From: Comamonadaceae bacterium
GTDB lineage: Bacteria; Pseudomonadota; Gammaproteobacteria; Burkholderiales; Burkholderiaceae_C
DNA length: 63,799 nucleotides
NCBI GenBank assembly: GCA_947372745.1
Contig: CANBUY010000009.1
Span: 1 to 63,799, forward strand
Reading direction: 5' to 3'
Under the pieces are notes generated by a model, which saw only the letters and a program-made list of their open reading frames with translations, ran no database searches and had not been told where the DNA came from. Positions 1-8,968 of the stretch are shown piece after piece; the first letter of the stretch is position 1, and the number at the start of each line of letters is the position of its first letter. Both the position numbers and the translations under genes were made by a program.

Positions 1-1179
1 CGCTTTGAGTCCCCTGAAGTGGGTGGCGTCAAACTGGTCAAAATCTTCACGCTGACACGCGGCGCTTATGCCGTTGCGGTGAAGCACGAAGTGATGAACG
101 TGGGCACGGCCACCGTGTCGCCTCAGTTGTACCTGCAGTTGGTTCGTGATGGCAACAAGCCACCAGGCGAGTCATCGTTTTACTCCACGTTCACCGGCCC
201 GGCCATTTACACCGACCTGAAAAAGTACCAAAAAGTAGAGTTCACGGACATCGAGAAAAACAAGGTCGATGTTGAGAAAACCGCTGAAAACGGCTACGTA
301 GCGATGGTTCAGCATTACTTTGCCAGCGCCTGGCTCTTGGGCGATGGCATCAAGCGTGACCTGTTCATGCGCAAGGTAGACACCAACTTGTACGCTGTCG
401 GCATGATCACCGCGCTGGACAACCTGGCCCCTGGCACCAGCAAGACTGTGGACGCCCGCTTCTTTGCTGGCCCACAGGAAGAGAATGTTCTGGCGGCGCT
501 GACGCCTGGTCTGGAGTTGGTCAAAGACTACGGATGGTTGACCATTTTGGCCAAGCCTTTGTACTTCTTGCTGGACAAAATCCAGAGCTTCATCGGCAAC
601 TGGGGTTGGTCCATCATGGCCTTGGTGTTGCTGTTGAAAGCGGCTTTTTACTGGCTCAATGCCAAAGCGTATGCCAGCATGGCCAAGATGAAGGCAGTTA
701 ACCCCAAGATCACGGAAATGCGTGAGCGCCTCAAAGACAACCCACAGCAAATGCAGCAAGAGATGATGCGCATTTACCGCGAGGAAAAGGTCAACCCGAT
801 GGGCGGCTGCTTCCCCATCATGATTCAAATCCCCGTGTTCATTGCCCTGTATTGGGTGCTGTTGTCCAGCGTCGAGATGCGCAACGCTCCCTGGGTGATG
901 TGGATTCATGACTTGTCGTCACCTGATCCTTTCTACATCTTGCCACTGGTCATGACTATGACGACCGTGTTGCAGACGGCCCTGAACCCCGCACCGCCGG
1001 ACCCCTTGCAAGCCAAGATGATGTGGTTTATGCCCCTGGCCTTCAGCGTGATGTTCTTCTTCTTCCCGGCCGGTCTGGTGCTGTACTGGATCACCAACAA
1101 CGTGTTGTCCATTGCCCAGCAGTGGGTGATCAACACCCGCATGGGTGTGCCACCGCAGTTCAACTTGCCCAAGTTTTAA
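1..1179 (+). CDS. yidC: Membrane protein insertase YidC (5' end outside window)
   Basis: YidC inserts and folds proteins in the inner membrane, alone or with SecYEG. The frame is open from the first base, so only the last 392 codons of a protein of about 550 residues are present; the GTG at 19 is internal. Visible are the end of the periplasmic beta-domain and the conserved core: the hydrophobic segment with [11 protein letters not shown] (a Lys where E. coli has groove Arg366), the cytoplasmic helical hairpin ([12 protein letters not shown] ... [12 protein letters not shown]) and the last membrane helices with [14 protein letters not shown]. mnmE starts 6 bases downstream, the usual order near the origin. 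Confidence is high. Confidence 0.97.
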   Translation, partial: RFESPEVGGVKLVKIFTLTRGAYAVAVKHEVMNVGTATVSPQLYLQLVRDGNKPPGESSFYSTFTGPAIYTDLKKYQKVEFTDIEKNKVDVEKTAENGYVAMVQHYFASAWLLGDGIKRDLFMRKVDTNLYAVGMITALDNLAPGTSKTVDARFFAGPQEENVLAALTPGLELVKDYGWLTILAKPLYFLLDKIQSFIGNWGWSIMALVLLLKAAFYWLNAKAYASMAKMKAVNPKITEMRERLKDNPQQMQQEMMRIYREEKVNPMGGCFPIMIQIPVFIALYWVLLSSVEMRNAPWVMWIHDLSSPDPFYILPLVMTMTTVLQTALNPAPPDPLQAKMMWFMPLAFSVMFFFFPAGLVLYWITNNVLSIAQQWVINTRMGVPPQFNLPKF

Positions 1180-1185
1180 AGCGCC

Positions 1186-2595
1186 GTGTCACTGCCGCGC
1201 CATAGCGACCCTATCGTGGCCATTGCCACCGCCCCCGGTCGGGGTGCGGTGGGCATTGTCCGGGTGAGTGGGAAAAACATCAAAGGGCTCATTGAGGCCC
1301 TTTTTTCACGCCCCTTAAAACCCAGAGAAGCCACTTACACGCCTTTTCTGGACGCCCAAGGTCAGGCCATTGACCAAGGCTTGGCCCTGTTTTTCCCAGC
1401 CCCGCACTCGTTCACGGGCGAAGATGTGCTCGAATTGCAAGCCCACGGTGGGCCAGTAGTGCTCCAGTTGTTGCTGGCGCGTTGCCTGGAAGCGGCGGCA
1501 CAAATCAGTCTGGGTACTGACCGCGCTTGTCTGGCTGGCCTGCGAGTGGCTTTGCCTGGTGAGTTTTCAGAGCGGGCTTTCCTCAACGACAAAATCGACC
1601 TGGCGCAAGCCGAGGCGATAGCCGATCTGATTGACGCCAGCACCGAAGCGGCCGCCCGCAGCGCCACGCGTTCGCTGTCAGGCGCCTTTTCGCAAGAAAT
1701 TCACACCTTGCGCGATGCGCTGATTCACCTGCGCATGCTGGTGGAGGCCACGCTGGACTTTCCTGAGGAAGAAATTGACTTTCTAAAAAAGGCGGATGCG
1801 CATGGCCAGCTATCAAAACTGCAGCAAACTTTAAGTGATGTTCAGCAAAGAGCGCGCCAAGGCGCCCTCTTGCGCGAAGGCATCAAGGTGGTGATTGCAG
1901 GGCAGCCCAACGCGGGCAAGTCGTCCTTGCTCAACGCCCTGGCAGGGGCCGAGTTGGCCATCGTCACCCCGATTGCCGGCACCACCCGCGACAAGGTGCA
2001 GCAAACCATTCAGATTGAAGGCGTGCCGGTGCATGTGATTGACACCGCAGGATTGCGTGAGAGCCTGGACGAGGTGGAGAAAATTGGCATTGAGCGTGCC
2101 TGGGATGCGATTGAGAGCGCCGACGCGGTCTTGTTTTTGCACGACTTGACCCGCATGAACGCTCCTGATTACATAGCTGGTGAAGCCACTATTTCGGGCA
2201 TTCTGGCTACTAAACTCATAAAACGGGTACCGGTCATCGATATCTGGAACAAAGCCGATGCCAGCGTGGCCCAGCAACCGGGTGAGGGTCTGACGCTGTC
2301 CGCCAAAACGGGCGCTGGTCTGGATGCCTTGCGCCGCAAACTCCTTGAGGTCGCAGGCTGGCAAAACGCCCCAGAAGGCGTTTTCATTGCCCGCGAACGC
2401 CATGTGCAAGCACTGCGCGCTGTCGATGAGCATTTGACCGAGGCGGCCCGCCACTTGGCGGCCCAGGCACAGTCGCTTGATTTGTTGGCCGAAGAGCTGC
2501 GCTTGGCGCAAAACGCCTTAAGTGACATCACGGGTGAGTTCACGTCAGACGATTTGCTGGGGGTGATCTTTTCCAGCTTTTGTATCGGCAAATAG
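1186..2595 (+). CDS. mnmE: tRNA modification GTPase MnmE
   Basis: MnmE works with MnmG to make cmnm5U/nm5U at the wobble position of several tRNAs. The 469-residue protein has the N-terminal folate-binding domain ([18 protein letters not shown]), a helical domain, and an inserted G domain with P-loop GQPNAGKS at residues 239-246, GTTRD, DTAG and NKAD. It ends in the diagnostic FCIGK with the conserved Cys. The GTG start lies 6 bases after yidC and gives the usual N-terminus. Between G3 and G4 is a stretch (bases about 2165-2225) that looks like an in-frame copy of a short TAGCT-type repeat. Length is normal for the family. Confidence 0.97.
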   Translation: MSLPRHSDPIVAIATAPGRGAVGIVRVSGKNIKGLIEALFSRPLKPREATYTPFLDAQGQAIDQGLALFFPAPHSFTGEDVLELQAHGGPVVLQLLLARCLEAAAQISLGTDRACLAGLRVALPGEFSERAFLNDKIDLAQAEAIADLIDASTEAAARSATRSLSGAFSQEIHTLRDALIHLRMLVEATLDFPEEEIDFLKKADAHGQLSKLQQTLSDVQQRARQGALLREGIKVVIAGQPNAGKSSLLNALAGAELAIVTPIAGTTRDKVQQTIQIEGVPVHVIDTAGLRESLDEVEKIGIERAWDAIESADAVLFLHDLTRMNAPDYIAGEATISGILATKLIKRVPVIDIWNKADASVAQQPGEGLTLSAKTGAGLDALRRKLLEVAGWQNAPEGVFIARERHVQALRAVDEHLTEAARHLAAQAQSLDLLAEELRLAQNALSDITGEFTSDDLLGVIFSSFCIGK

Positions 2596-2615
2596 GCGTC
2601 GCCCTGCCGATAGTT

Positions 2616-3170
2616 TCAGTGCCCGGCGAAGTCCAGCAAGGTGAACAAGGGCAGGCCAGCGGCACGCAGTTTGTCGGAGCCGCCCAACTCGGGCAGGTCA
2701 ACAATAGCAGCACCCTCAATCACCTGAGCACCTAATTTTTCAAGCAACTTCATGCCCGCCATCATGGTGCCGCCAGTGGCGATCAGGTCGTCAATGAGAA
2801 GCACCCGATCGCCGGGTTTGACGGCATCGGTGTGCAGCTCGACTGTGGCGCTGCCGTATTCCAGCTCGTATGTTTCTTCGACCGTGGTGAAGGGCAACTT
2901 GCCCTTTTTGCGGATGGGCACAAAGCCCACATTCAACTCATAAGCAATCACGGCGCCCAAAATAAATCCGCGTGCATCCAGCCCCGCCACCACGTCGGGG
3001 CGCATGGGCGCGGCCATGTAGCGGTGCACAAAGGCGTCGATCAGCACCCGAAAAACCTTGGCATCTTGCAGCAGTGGGGTAATGTCCCGAAACTGCACGC
3101 CCGGCGCCGGCCAGTCCGGCACGGTGCGGATATGGTTTTTCAGGTATTGGTTAATGCTGAGGTTTTGCAT
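2616..3170 (-). CDS. apt: Adenine phosphoribosyltransferase
   Basis: Cytoplasmic purine salvage enzyme making AMP from adenine and PRPP. The 184-residue product starts at ATG 3170 ([10 protein letters not shown]); a longer reading frame to 3230 has no family-like sequence, so the inner start is preferred. The PRPP-binding loop [12 protein letters not shown] lies at residues about 124-135 with paired Asp127/Asp128, and the [12 protein letters not shown] motif near residue 23-35 is typical of Apt. The gene converges on mnmE with about 20 bases between stops, and lies 66 bases downstream of the antiporter gene on the same strand. Confidence 0.95.
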   Translation of the reverse strand: MQNLSINQYLKNHIRTVPDWPAPGVQFRDITPLLQDAKVFRVLIDAFVHRYMAAPMRPDVVAGLDARGFILGAVIAYELNVGFVPIRKKGKLPFTTVEETYELEYGSATVELHTDAVKPGDRVLLIDDLIATGGTMMAGMKLLEKLGAQVIEGAAIVDLPELGGSDKLRAAGLPLFTLLDFAGH

Positions 3171-3236
3171 GAGAGCGAGTGTTGAAACTTGGAGGGGTAT
3201 TGTGCGCCCTGCCGCGCTCGAAGCGGCCAAGGTAAA

Positions 3237-5222
3237 TCACACTTTAATCAGTTTTTGCTCTGCCAAAGTCAGGGCCGCTGACTTTCCAGAGAGCACCAGG
3301 GTGTCGCCAATTTCAATCAGTGGGTCTTTGTCAATCGACACCACTTTGCCGCCGTGTCGCCGCAGGGTCACCACGCGAACATCCAGCGCAGCCAGCGACA
3401 AATGGCTGAGCGGCTTGCCAATGGACGGAGCCTCCAAAGGCAGGGTAATGGAGACCAGTCGTTCTTCGTTGAGTTCATCGACCGAATCGTCGTCTGCCCC
3501 GTGAAAGTAGCCACGGAGCAAGTTGTAACGGGCATCCCGCTGGTTTTGCACGATGCGAATCACCCGTCGCATCGGCACCCCCACCAGCGCCAGCGCGTGG
3601 CTGGCCAGCATCAAAGAGCCTTCAATCGCCTCGGGCACCACCTCGGTGGCGCCCGCCTGGCGCAGGGCGTCCAGGTCATGGTCGTCTTGCGTGCGCACAA
3701 TGGCGGGCACTTGCGGGGCGTGTTCGCGCACATGGGCCAGCACCTTCATCGCGCCCTGAACTTCCAGGTAGGTAATGACCACCGCACTGGCGCGAGCCAG
3801 GCCTGCGGCCATCAGGGACTGCAGCCGGGCCGCATCGCCAAAGACCACCGAGTCACCCGCTGCAGCGGCTTGGCGCACCCGGTCAGGGTCCAGGTCAAGC
3901 GCCATGTAGGGAATGTTTTCACGCTCCAAGATCCGGGCCAGATTTTGCCCGCAGCGGCCATAACCGCAAATGATGACGTGCTTGTTGGCGTTGATGGCTT
4001 TGCGGGCGATCGTGGTCATTTGCAGCGATTGCTGCAGCCACTCGCTACTCACCAAGCGCAAAACAATGCGGTTGCTGTACAGAATGATGAAGGGCGTGGC
4101 CAACATCGAGATCACCATGCTGGCCAAAATGGGGTTGAGCAACACAGGCGGCACCAGCGAATTTTCCTGGGCCAGGGTCAGCAAGACAAAGCCAAACTCA
4201 CCGGCTTGCGCCAAATACAGGCCGGTGCGCAACGAGACCCCGTCTGTGCCACCCAATCCTTTTGTCAAGCCCGCGACCAGCGCCGCCTTGAACAGCACTG
4301 GCAAGGTCACCAGCAGCAGCACCATCGGCCAGCGTTCCAGCACCAGACGCCAGTCCAGCATCATCCCGATACTGATAAAAAAGAGGCCCAGGAGCACATC
4401 GTGAAACGGACGAATATCGGTTTCAACCTGTTGTTTGTACTGGGTCTCCGAGATCAGCATGCCGGCAATAAAGGCCCCCAGCGCCAAACTGAGGCCGGCC
4501 AGCTCAGTCAGCCAAGCCAGCCCCAAGGTGATGAGCAGCAGGTTGAGCACAAACAATTCTTCGCTTTTGCGACGTGCCACCAGCGTCAGCCAAATCCGCA
4601 TCACACGCGGTCCGCCCACCAGCAACAGGCCGATCAAGCCAACCGCTTTGAGCCCGGCGATGGCCAGCGTCTCAAAAAGTTGATCGGCCGACGCGCCCAG
4701 CGCGGGAATCAGCACCAACAAGGGCACCACCGCTAAATCCTGAAACAGCAGCACGCCCATGACGCGTTTGCCGTGCGCGGACTCCATCTCCAGCCGCTCG
4801 GCCATGAGCTTGACCACAATCGCTGTGCTGCTCATGGCCAGCGCGGCAGAGAGTGCCAGCGCCGTTTGCCAGCCCATGCCCCACAGGGCGGGAGCCCAGT
4901 GGGCCAACAACAAAGAAAACCCGGTGGCCAGCAGCATGGTCAGCACGACTTGAAAAAAGCCGAGGCCAAAGACGTGTTTTCGCATGGAGCGGAGTTTGGG
5001 CAGGTTGAACTCGAGGCCAATCACAAACATCAAGAACACAACTCCGAATTCGCCCAGATGGCGCACCCCTTCCGCATTTTTCGCCAAGGCCAGCGCATTG
5101 GGGCCGATCACCACGCCCACGGTTAAATAGCCCAGCATGGGGGGCAACCTCAGGGAGCGAAACACCACCACCCCCAACACGGCCGCAAGGAGATAAAGGA
5201 GGGTTAGTTCAAGCGGGCTCAT
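3237..5222 (-). CDS. CPA2-family cation:proton antiporter, KefB/YbaL type
   Basis: Predicted inner-membrane K+/Na+:H+ antiporter with regulatory domains. The 661 residues show an N-terminal exchanger of about 12 membrane helices (to about 385), then an RCK/TrkA-N NAD-binding domain beginning HVIICGYGRCGQN near residue 412, and a C-terminal TrkA-C domain (about 575-660) ending in the GDTLVLSGK type of motif. This is the KefB/KefC/YbaL layout, but no KefF/KefG partner is adjacent, so the exact ion and any glutathione gating cannot be assigned. The gene is divergent from kdsD with 44 bases between starts. Confidence 0.9.
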   Translation of the reverse strand: MSPLELTLLYLLAAVLGVVVFRSLRLPPMLGYLTVGVVIGPNALALAKNAEGVRHLGEFGVVFLMFVIGLEFNLPKLRSMRKHVFGLGFFQVVLTMLLATGFSLLLAHWAPALWGMGWQTALALSAALAMSSTAIVVKLMAERLEMESAHGKRVMGVLLFQDLAVVPLLVLIPALGASADQLFETLAIAGLKAVGLIGLLLVGGPRVMRIWLTLVARRKSEELFVLNLLLITLGLAWLTELAGLSLALGAFIAGMLISETQYKQQVETDIRPFHDVLLGLFFISIGMMLDWRLVLERWPMVLLLVTLPVLFKAALVAGLTKGLGGTDGVSLRTGLYLAQAGEFGFVLLTLAQENSLVPPVLLNPILASMVISMLATPFIILYSNRIVLRLVSSEWLQQSLQMTTIARKAINANKHVIICGYGRCGQNLARILERENIPYMALDLDPDRVRQAAAAGDSVVFGDAARLQSLMAAGLARASAVVITYLEVQGAMKVLAHVREHAPQVPAIVRTQDDHDLDALRQAGATEVVPEAIEGSLMLASHALALVGVPMRRVIRIVQNQRDARYNLLRGYFHGADDDSVDELNEERLVSITLPLEAPSIGKPLSHLSLAALDVRVVTLRRHGGKVVSIDKDPLIEIGDTLVLSGKSAALTLAEQKLIKV

Positions 5223-5266
5223 GGCGACATCCTATCAAGTCGCCCAGTCAACCCTAAAATGGGGGC

Positions 5267-6268
5267 ATGACACGTCAACCACTTCAAGTCTCTGCCTTCA
5301 ATGCAGAGCAGGCCATTCGTCTGGCAGGCGAAACGCTGGACATCGAAGCCGCTGCGGTACTCGGTTTGAAACGCCACTTGGGGCCTTCGTTTGCCCAAGC
5401 CGTGGAGATGATGCTATTGGTGAGCGGGCGCGTGGTGGTGATGGGCATGGGGAAAAGTGGGCACATTGGGCGCAAGATTGCCGCCACGCTCGCCTCGACC
5501 GGCACCCCGGCCATGTTTGTTCACCCGGCAGAAGCCAGCCATGGTGACCTTGGCATGATCCAACTAGTCGACCTGGTGCTGGCCATTTCCAACAGCGGCG
5601 AGTCGGAAGAATTAACCGCGATTTTGCCCATGCTCAAGCGCCTGGGCGCACCGCTGGTGGCCATGACCGGCAACGCCGACTCTGCGCTAGCGCGCCATGC
5701 CGATGTGTTTTTGGACTGCGGCGTCGAGAAAGAAGCTTGCCCCCTGAACCTGGCCCCCACCGCCAGCACCACCGCACAGCTCGCCATGGGCGATGCTTTG
5801 GCGGTGGCCTTGCTGGATGCCCGTGGCTTTAAAGCCGAAGACTTCGCCCGCTCGCACCCCGGCGGTGCCTTGGGTCGCAAGTTGCTCACCCACGTCAGTG
5901 ATGTGATGCGCTCAGGCGCGCAAGTGCCCCAAGTCGGCCCCCAGGCCACGTTCAGTGAGTTGATGCGTGAAATGAGCACCAAAGGTTTGGGCGCTACCGC
6001 CATTGCCGATGAGACAGGCCATGTGTTGGGGATTTTTACCGATGGCGACCTGCGCCGATTGGTTGAAAAAGGGCTTGATTTACGCCCCCTCACCGCCCAA
6101 GAGGTAATGCACCCCAAGCCAAGCACCATCGCGCATGACGCTTTGGCAGTCGAGGCGGCTGAACTGATGGAGCACTTGCGTATCACCAGTGTCTTGGTGC
6201 TCGATTCCCAAGGCCTGCTGTGCGGTGCCATCAGCAGCAATGATTTGATGCGCGCCAAGGTGATCTGA
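5267..6268 (+). CDS. kdsD: Arabinose-5-phosphate isomerase (KpsF/GutQ family)
   Basis: Converts ribulose-5-phosphate to arabinose-5-phosphate, the first step to Kdo for lipopolysaccharide. The 333-residue protein has an N-terminal SIS sugar isomerase domain (MGMGKSGHIGRKIA, ISNSGESEE, HPAEASHGDLGM) and two C-terminal CBS domains (about 210-330). It is the first gene of a Kdo/LPS operon: its TGA overlaps the kdsC ATG (TGATG). Length and domain order are normal. Confidence 0.95.
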   Translation: MTRQPLQVSAFNAEQAIRLAGETLDIEAAAVLGLKRHLGPSFAQAVEMMLLVSGRVVVMGMGKSGHIGRKIAATLASTGTPAMFVHPAEASHGDLGMIQLVDLVLAISNSGESEELTAILPMLKRLGAPLVAMTGNADSALARHADVFLDCGVEKEACPLNLAPTASTTAQLAMGDALAVALLDARGFKAEDFARSHPGGALGRKLLTHVSDVMRSGAQVPQVGPQATFSELMREMSTKGLGATAIADETGHVLGIFTDGDLRRLVEKGLDLRPLTAQEVMHPKPSTIAHDALAVEAAELMEHLRITSVLVLDSQGLLCGAISSNDLMRAKVI

Positions 6269-6813
6269 TGGTGCCGGCCCTGAATTTCCCCCCCGAATTG
6301 CTGCTCAAAGCCCAAGGCGTGCGCGTCGCGTTTTTTGACGTGGATGGTGTCTTGACCGACGGGGGTCTGCTCTTTACAGAAGCCGGCGAAACCATCAAGC
6401 GCTTCAATACGCTGGATGGCCAAGGTCTCAAACTGCTGCAGCGCGCCGGTATTACGCCTGCCGTCATTACTGGCCGAGACTCCAAGCCCTTGCGTGCTCG
6501 TCTGGCTGCGTTGGGGATTGAGCATGCAATTTTTGGCACCGAAGACAAGCGCCCAGCGGCAGAAAAAATTCTGCAAACTTTGGGTTTGGACTGGTCTCAG
6601 GCCGCCGCCATGGGCGACGACTGGCCGGATATCGCCGTGATGCGCCGCTGCAAGTTTGCGTGCGCGCCCGTCAATGCCCATATCGAAGCACGCGCCGTGG
6701 CGCATTACGTGAGCACAGCCAGCGGTGGGCATGGCGCAGCGCGTGAGTTTTGTGACGTGTTGCTGGTCGCCAGCGGGCAGTACGCCAATTTGTTGGCTGA
6801 GAGCTACCTGTGA
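6268..6813 (+). CDS. kdsC: Kdo-8-phosphate phosphatase
   Basis: HAD-superfamily phosphatase that releases Kdo from Kdo-8-phosphate in the cytoplasm. The 181 residues contain the DxD nucleophile motif FFDVDGVLTDG (Asp24, Asp26), the VITGRDS loop and the C-terminal MGDDWPDIAVM motif. There is no cap domain, as is normal for KdsC, which works as a tetramer. The start overlaps the kdsD stop, and the stop overlaps the lptC GTG start, indicating coupled translation. Confidence 0.95.
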   Translation: MVPALNFPPELLLKAQGVRVAFFDVDGVLTDGGLLFTEAGETIKRFNTLDGQGLKLLQRAGITPAVITGRDSKPLRARLAALGIEHAIFGTEDKRPAAEKILQTLGLDWSQAAAMGDDWPDIAVMRRCKFACAPVNAHIEARAVAHYVSTASGGHGAAREFCDVLLVASGQYANLLAESYL

Positions 6814-7427
6814 TCCAACTCCTGCGCCGCGTTTGGGAGCGACTGGCGCTTTATTTGCCCGTCTTGCTCATGGCCTTGCTGGCCTTGGGCACTTATTGGC
6901 TGGTGAGGAGCACGCCTCAGTTGTCGCCGGCCGAGGTACAACAGCCTCCAAAACATGAAGCTGACTATTTCATGCACAAGTTCACTGTCAAAACCTTTGA
7001 TGGCAGTGGGCGTTTAAAAAGTGAAGTGTTCGGAAATGATGCACGGCATTATCCGGACACCGACACCCTTGAAATTGATCAGGTGCGCATACAGTCGTTC
7101 AACGAAGCCGGACGCCTGACCACCGCCACCGCCACCCGCGCCCTGACCAACGGCGATGCCTCGGAAGTTCAGCTGATAGGCAATGCACTGGTCGTTCGCG
7201 AGGCCGCCCAAGACAAAGCCGGGCAAACCTTGTCCCGTGTCGAGTTCCGCAGCGAGTTCCTGCACGCCTTCATGGACACCGAACGCCTTAAATCTCACAA
7301 ACCAGTGGCGCTCATCAGGGGACGCGATCAGTTCACCGCAGACACCATGGATTTCGACAACCTTGACCGGGTGATGGAACTCAAAGGCCGCGTCAAGGGC
7401 ACTTTGACTCCTGAACCCTCCAAATAA
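6810..7427 (+). CDS. lptC: LPS export system protein LptC
   Basis: Bitopic inner-membrane protein that takes lipopolysaccharide from LptB2FG and passes it to LptA. The 205-residue protein has one N-terminal membrane helix (about 13-33) and a periplasmic beta-jellyroll domain (YFMHKFTVKTFDGSGRLKSE; FTADTMDFDN). It starts at a GTG that overlaps the kdsC stop by 4 bases. In most proteobacteria lptA and lptB follow; here an SDR gene follows instead. Confidence 0.92.
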   Translation: MIQLLRRVWERLALYLPVLLMALLALGTYWLVRSTPQLSPAEVQQPPKHEADYFMHKFTVKTFDGSGRLKSEVFGNDARHYPDTDTLEIDQVRIQSFNEAGRLTTATATRALTNGDASEVQLIGNALVVREAAQDKAGQTLSRVEFRSEFLHAFMDTERLKSHKPVALIRGRDQFTADTMDFDNLDRVMELKGRVKGTLTPEPSK

Positions 7428-7443
7428 TCTCGTTCCACACCAC

Positions 7444-8220
7444 ATGTCCAAACTTGTTTTCATCACAGGCGCTTCTAGCGGCATTGGGCAAGCGCTGGCC
7501 TTGCGCTACCACCAGGCAGGTTATTCACTCGCCTTGGTCGCCAGGCGTGTAAATGAGGTCGAATCCTGGGCTAATGACCACGGAATAAGCGAAGCCAGCT
7601 ATAAAATATATAGCGCCGATGTCGCTATAGCAGACAGCATCATGGCCGCAGGGCAAGCCTGCCTTAGTCAGCAGGGTGTGCCTGAGATCGTGATTGCCAA
7701 CGCAGGCATCAGCGTTGGCGTTGATACAGCCTTCCGAGAAGACATCGACGCTATGGCTAGCATCTTTGCCACCAATACGATTGGCGTCGCCGCCACGTTT
7801 CAGCCATTTATCGCCGCCATGGCAGTGCGAGGGTACGGAAAACTGGTGGGCATGGCCAGCGTGGCCGGCATTCGTGGATTACCCGGTCATGGCGGCTACT
7901 GCGCCAGCAAGGCCGCACTCATCAGCTATTGTGAAAGTCTGCGTGGTGAAATGCGTGCCACGGGCGTGAAGGTCGTGACGCTATGCCCTGGCTACATTGA
8001 CACGCCCTTGACCCAGAAAAACAAATACCCCATGCCCTTCCTGATGAAGCCTGAAGCCTTTGCGGATCAAGCCTTCAGCGCCATTGAAGGTGGTGCCAGT
8101 TACCGCGTCATTCCTTGGCAGATGGGCTGGGTCGCCAAGCTGCTTCGCTTGCTGCCCAACGCTTTGTTTGACAAGCTATTTGCCGGCCAACCCCGAAAGC
8201 ACCGAAGCACCTCACTTTGA
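7444..8220 (+). CDS. Short-chain dehydrogenase/reductase
   Basis: NAD(P)-dependent oxidoreductase of the classical SDR family, 258 residues. Visible are the cofactor motif TGASSGIG (7-14), NAG (ANAGIS) and the catalytic set Ser139, Tyr152 and Lys156 (YCASK). The substrate cannot be told. It begins 16 bases after lptC and is probably cotranscribed with the Kdo/LPS genes. Bases about 7590-7650 encode a low-similarity loop from a TAGC-rich stretch resembling repeat sequence found elsewhere in the window. The gene ends before a bidirectional terminator. Confidence 0.88.
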   Translation: MSKLVFITGASSGIGQALALRYHQAGYSLALVARRVNEVESWANDHGISEASYKIYSADVAIADSIMAAGQACLSQQGVPEIVIANAGISVGVDTAFREDIDAMASIFATNTIGVAATFQPFIAAMAVRGYGKLVGMASVAGIRGLPGHGGYCASKAALISYCESLRGEMRATGVKVVTLCPGYIDTPLTQKNKYPMPFLMKPEAFADQAFSAIEGGASYRVIPWQMGWVAKLLRLLPNALFDKLFAGQPRKHRSTSL

Positions 8221-8274
8221 GGCCTTGACCGCGACGAGTCGTTCAAGTTAAATGATCTAATCGTTAGATAAACA

Positions 8275-8303
8275 AAAAGGGCCACTAGGGCCCTTTTATT
8301 TTT
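8275..8303. terminator. Bidirectional intrinsic terminator
   Basis: Perfect 9-bp stem AAAAGGGCC / GGCCCTTTT with a 5-base loop (8284-8288), followed by a T-rich run on the plus strand and with an A-run on the other side. It lies between the convergent SDR and RNA-binding protein genes and can end both transcripts. Confidence 0.85.
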
Positions 8304-8331
8304 TGATTGGCTTGTTCAGCCAGTCAAGTGC

Positions 8332-8727
8332 TTAGTAGCTGCTACGGCCACCGCCGCCGCCGCCGCCGTAGCCGCCGCCACCGGAACGACCGCCGCCGCC
8401 GCCAGCGCCACCGCCGTAACCGCCGCCACCGCCAGCGCCGCCGCCGAAGCCGCCGCCGCCAGTGCGGGGAGGACGTGCCTCCATTGGACGTGCTTCGTTA
8501 ACAACGAGACCACGGCCACCGTATTGTTGACCATTCATGCCGTTGATAGCAGCTTGTGCTTCAGCGTCATTGCCCATTTCAACAAAGCCGAAGCCTTTTG
8601 AACGGCCAGTGTCACGTTCCATCATGACTTTTGCGCTAGTAACGGTACCGTGCGCAGCAAATGCTTGTTGCAGGTCTTCGTCACGGAAGGTGTAAGGCAG
8701 GTTGCCTACGTAAAGTTTGTTGCCCAT
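8332..8727 (-). CDS. Glycine-rich RNA-binding protein (single RRM)
   Basis: Small RNA-binding protein of the bacterial RRM family, often cold-induced. The 131 residues hold one RRM with RNP2 LYVGNLP (4-10) and RNP1 KGFGFVEM (about 44-51), then a Gly-rich tail with a few Arg, Ser and Tyr. The ATG at 8727 is chosen because GAGGAG lies 7 bases upstream; the frame extends only 5 codons further. The tail is encoded by GGC/GGT runs, which makes the opposite strand look like a GCC/CCG repeat. About 240 bases without a gene separate it from amt, room for a long leader. Confidence 0.92.
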   Translation of the reverse strand: MGNKLYVGNLPYTFRDEDLQQAFAAHGTVTSAKVMMERDTGRSKGFGFVEMGNDAEAQAAINGMNGQQYGGRGLVVNEARPMEARPPRTGGGGFGGGAGGGGGYGGGAGGGGGRSGGGGYGGGGGGGRSSY

Positions 8728-8968
8728 GAAAGGACTCCTCAAAATAACTCAAAACGCGATGGAGTCCAAAACCGCTACAACAAACCAATAAAGACTTAAA
8801 GCAGACGCGAAACTGACTAAACACCGCAAACTCATACTGCCGATTTTCAACAATACCGCTGCATTATGCGTCAAGTTTAAATTTTTCACAAATTAATTCG
8901 TTTAAATTTCACACTTGGACGACAAAGTCAAGCTTTTGTTCAATTAACGGCCGGCTTTTACTATAAAA

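Noticed and set aside
3354-4736. Long plus-strand frame of 460 codons inside the antiporter gene
   Set aside because: It is antisense to a clear antiporter with good motifs; its product is rich in Gln, His and Arg with no domain, the usual shadow of a GC-rich gene.
5521-6732. Minus-strand frame of 403 codons across kdsD and kdsC
   Set aside because: Antisense to two recognised, coupled genes; no family features.
8340-8470. GCC/CCG repeat block that looks like a tandem repeat or array
   Set aside because: It is the Gly codon run of the glycine-rich tail of the RNA-binding protein read on the other strand.
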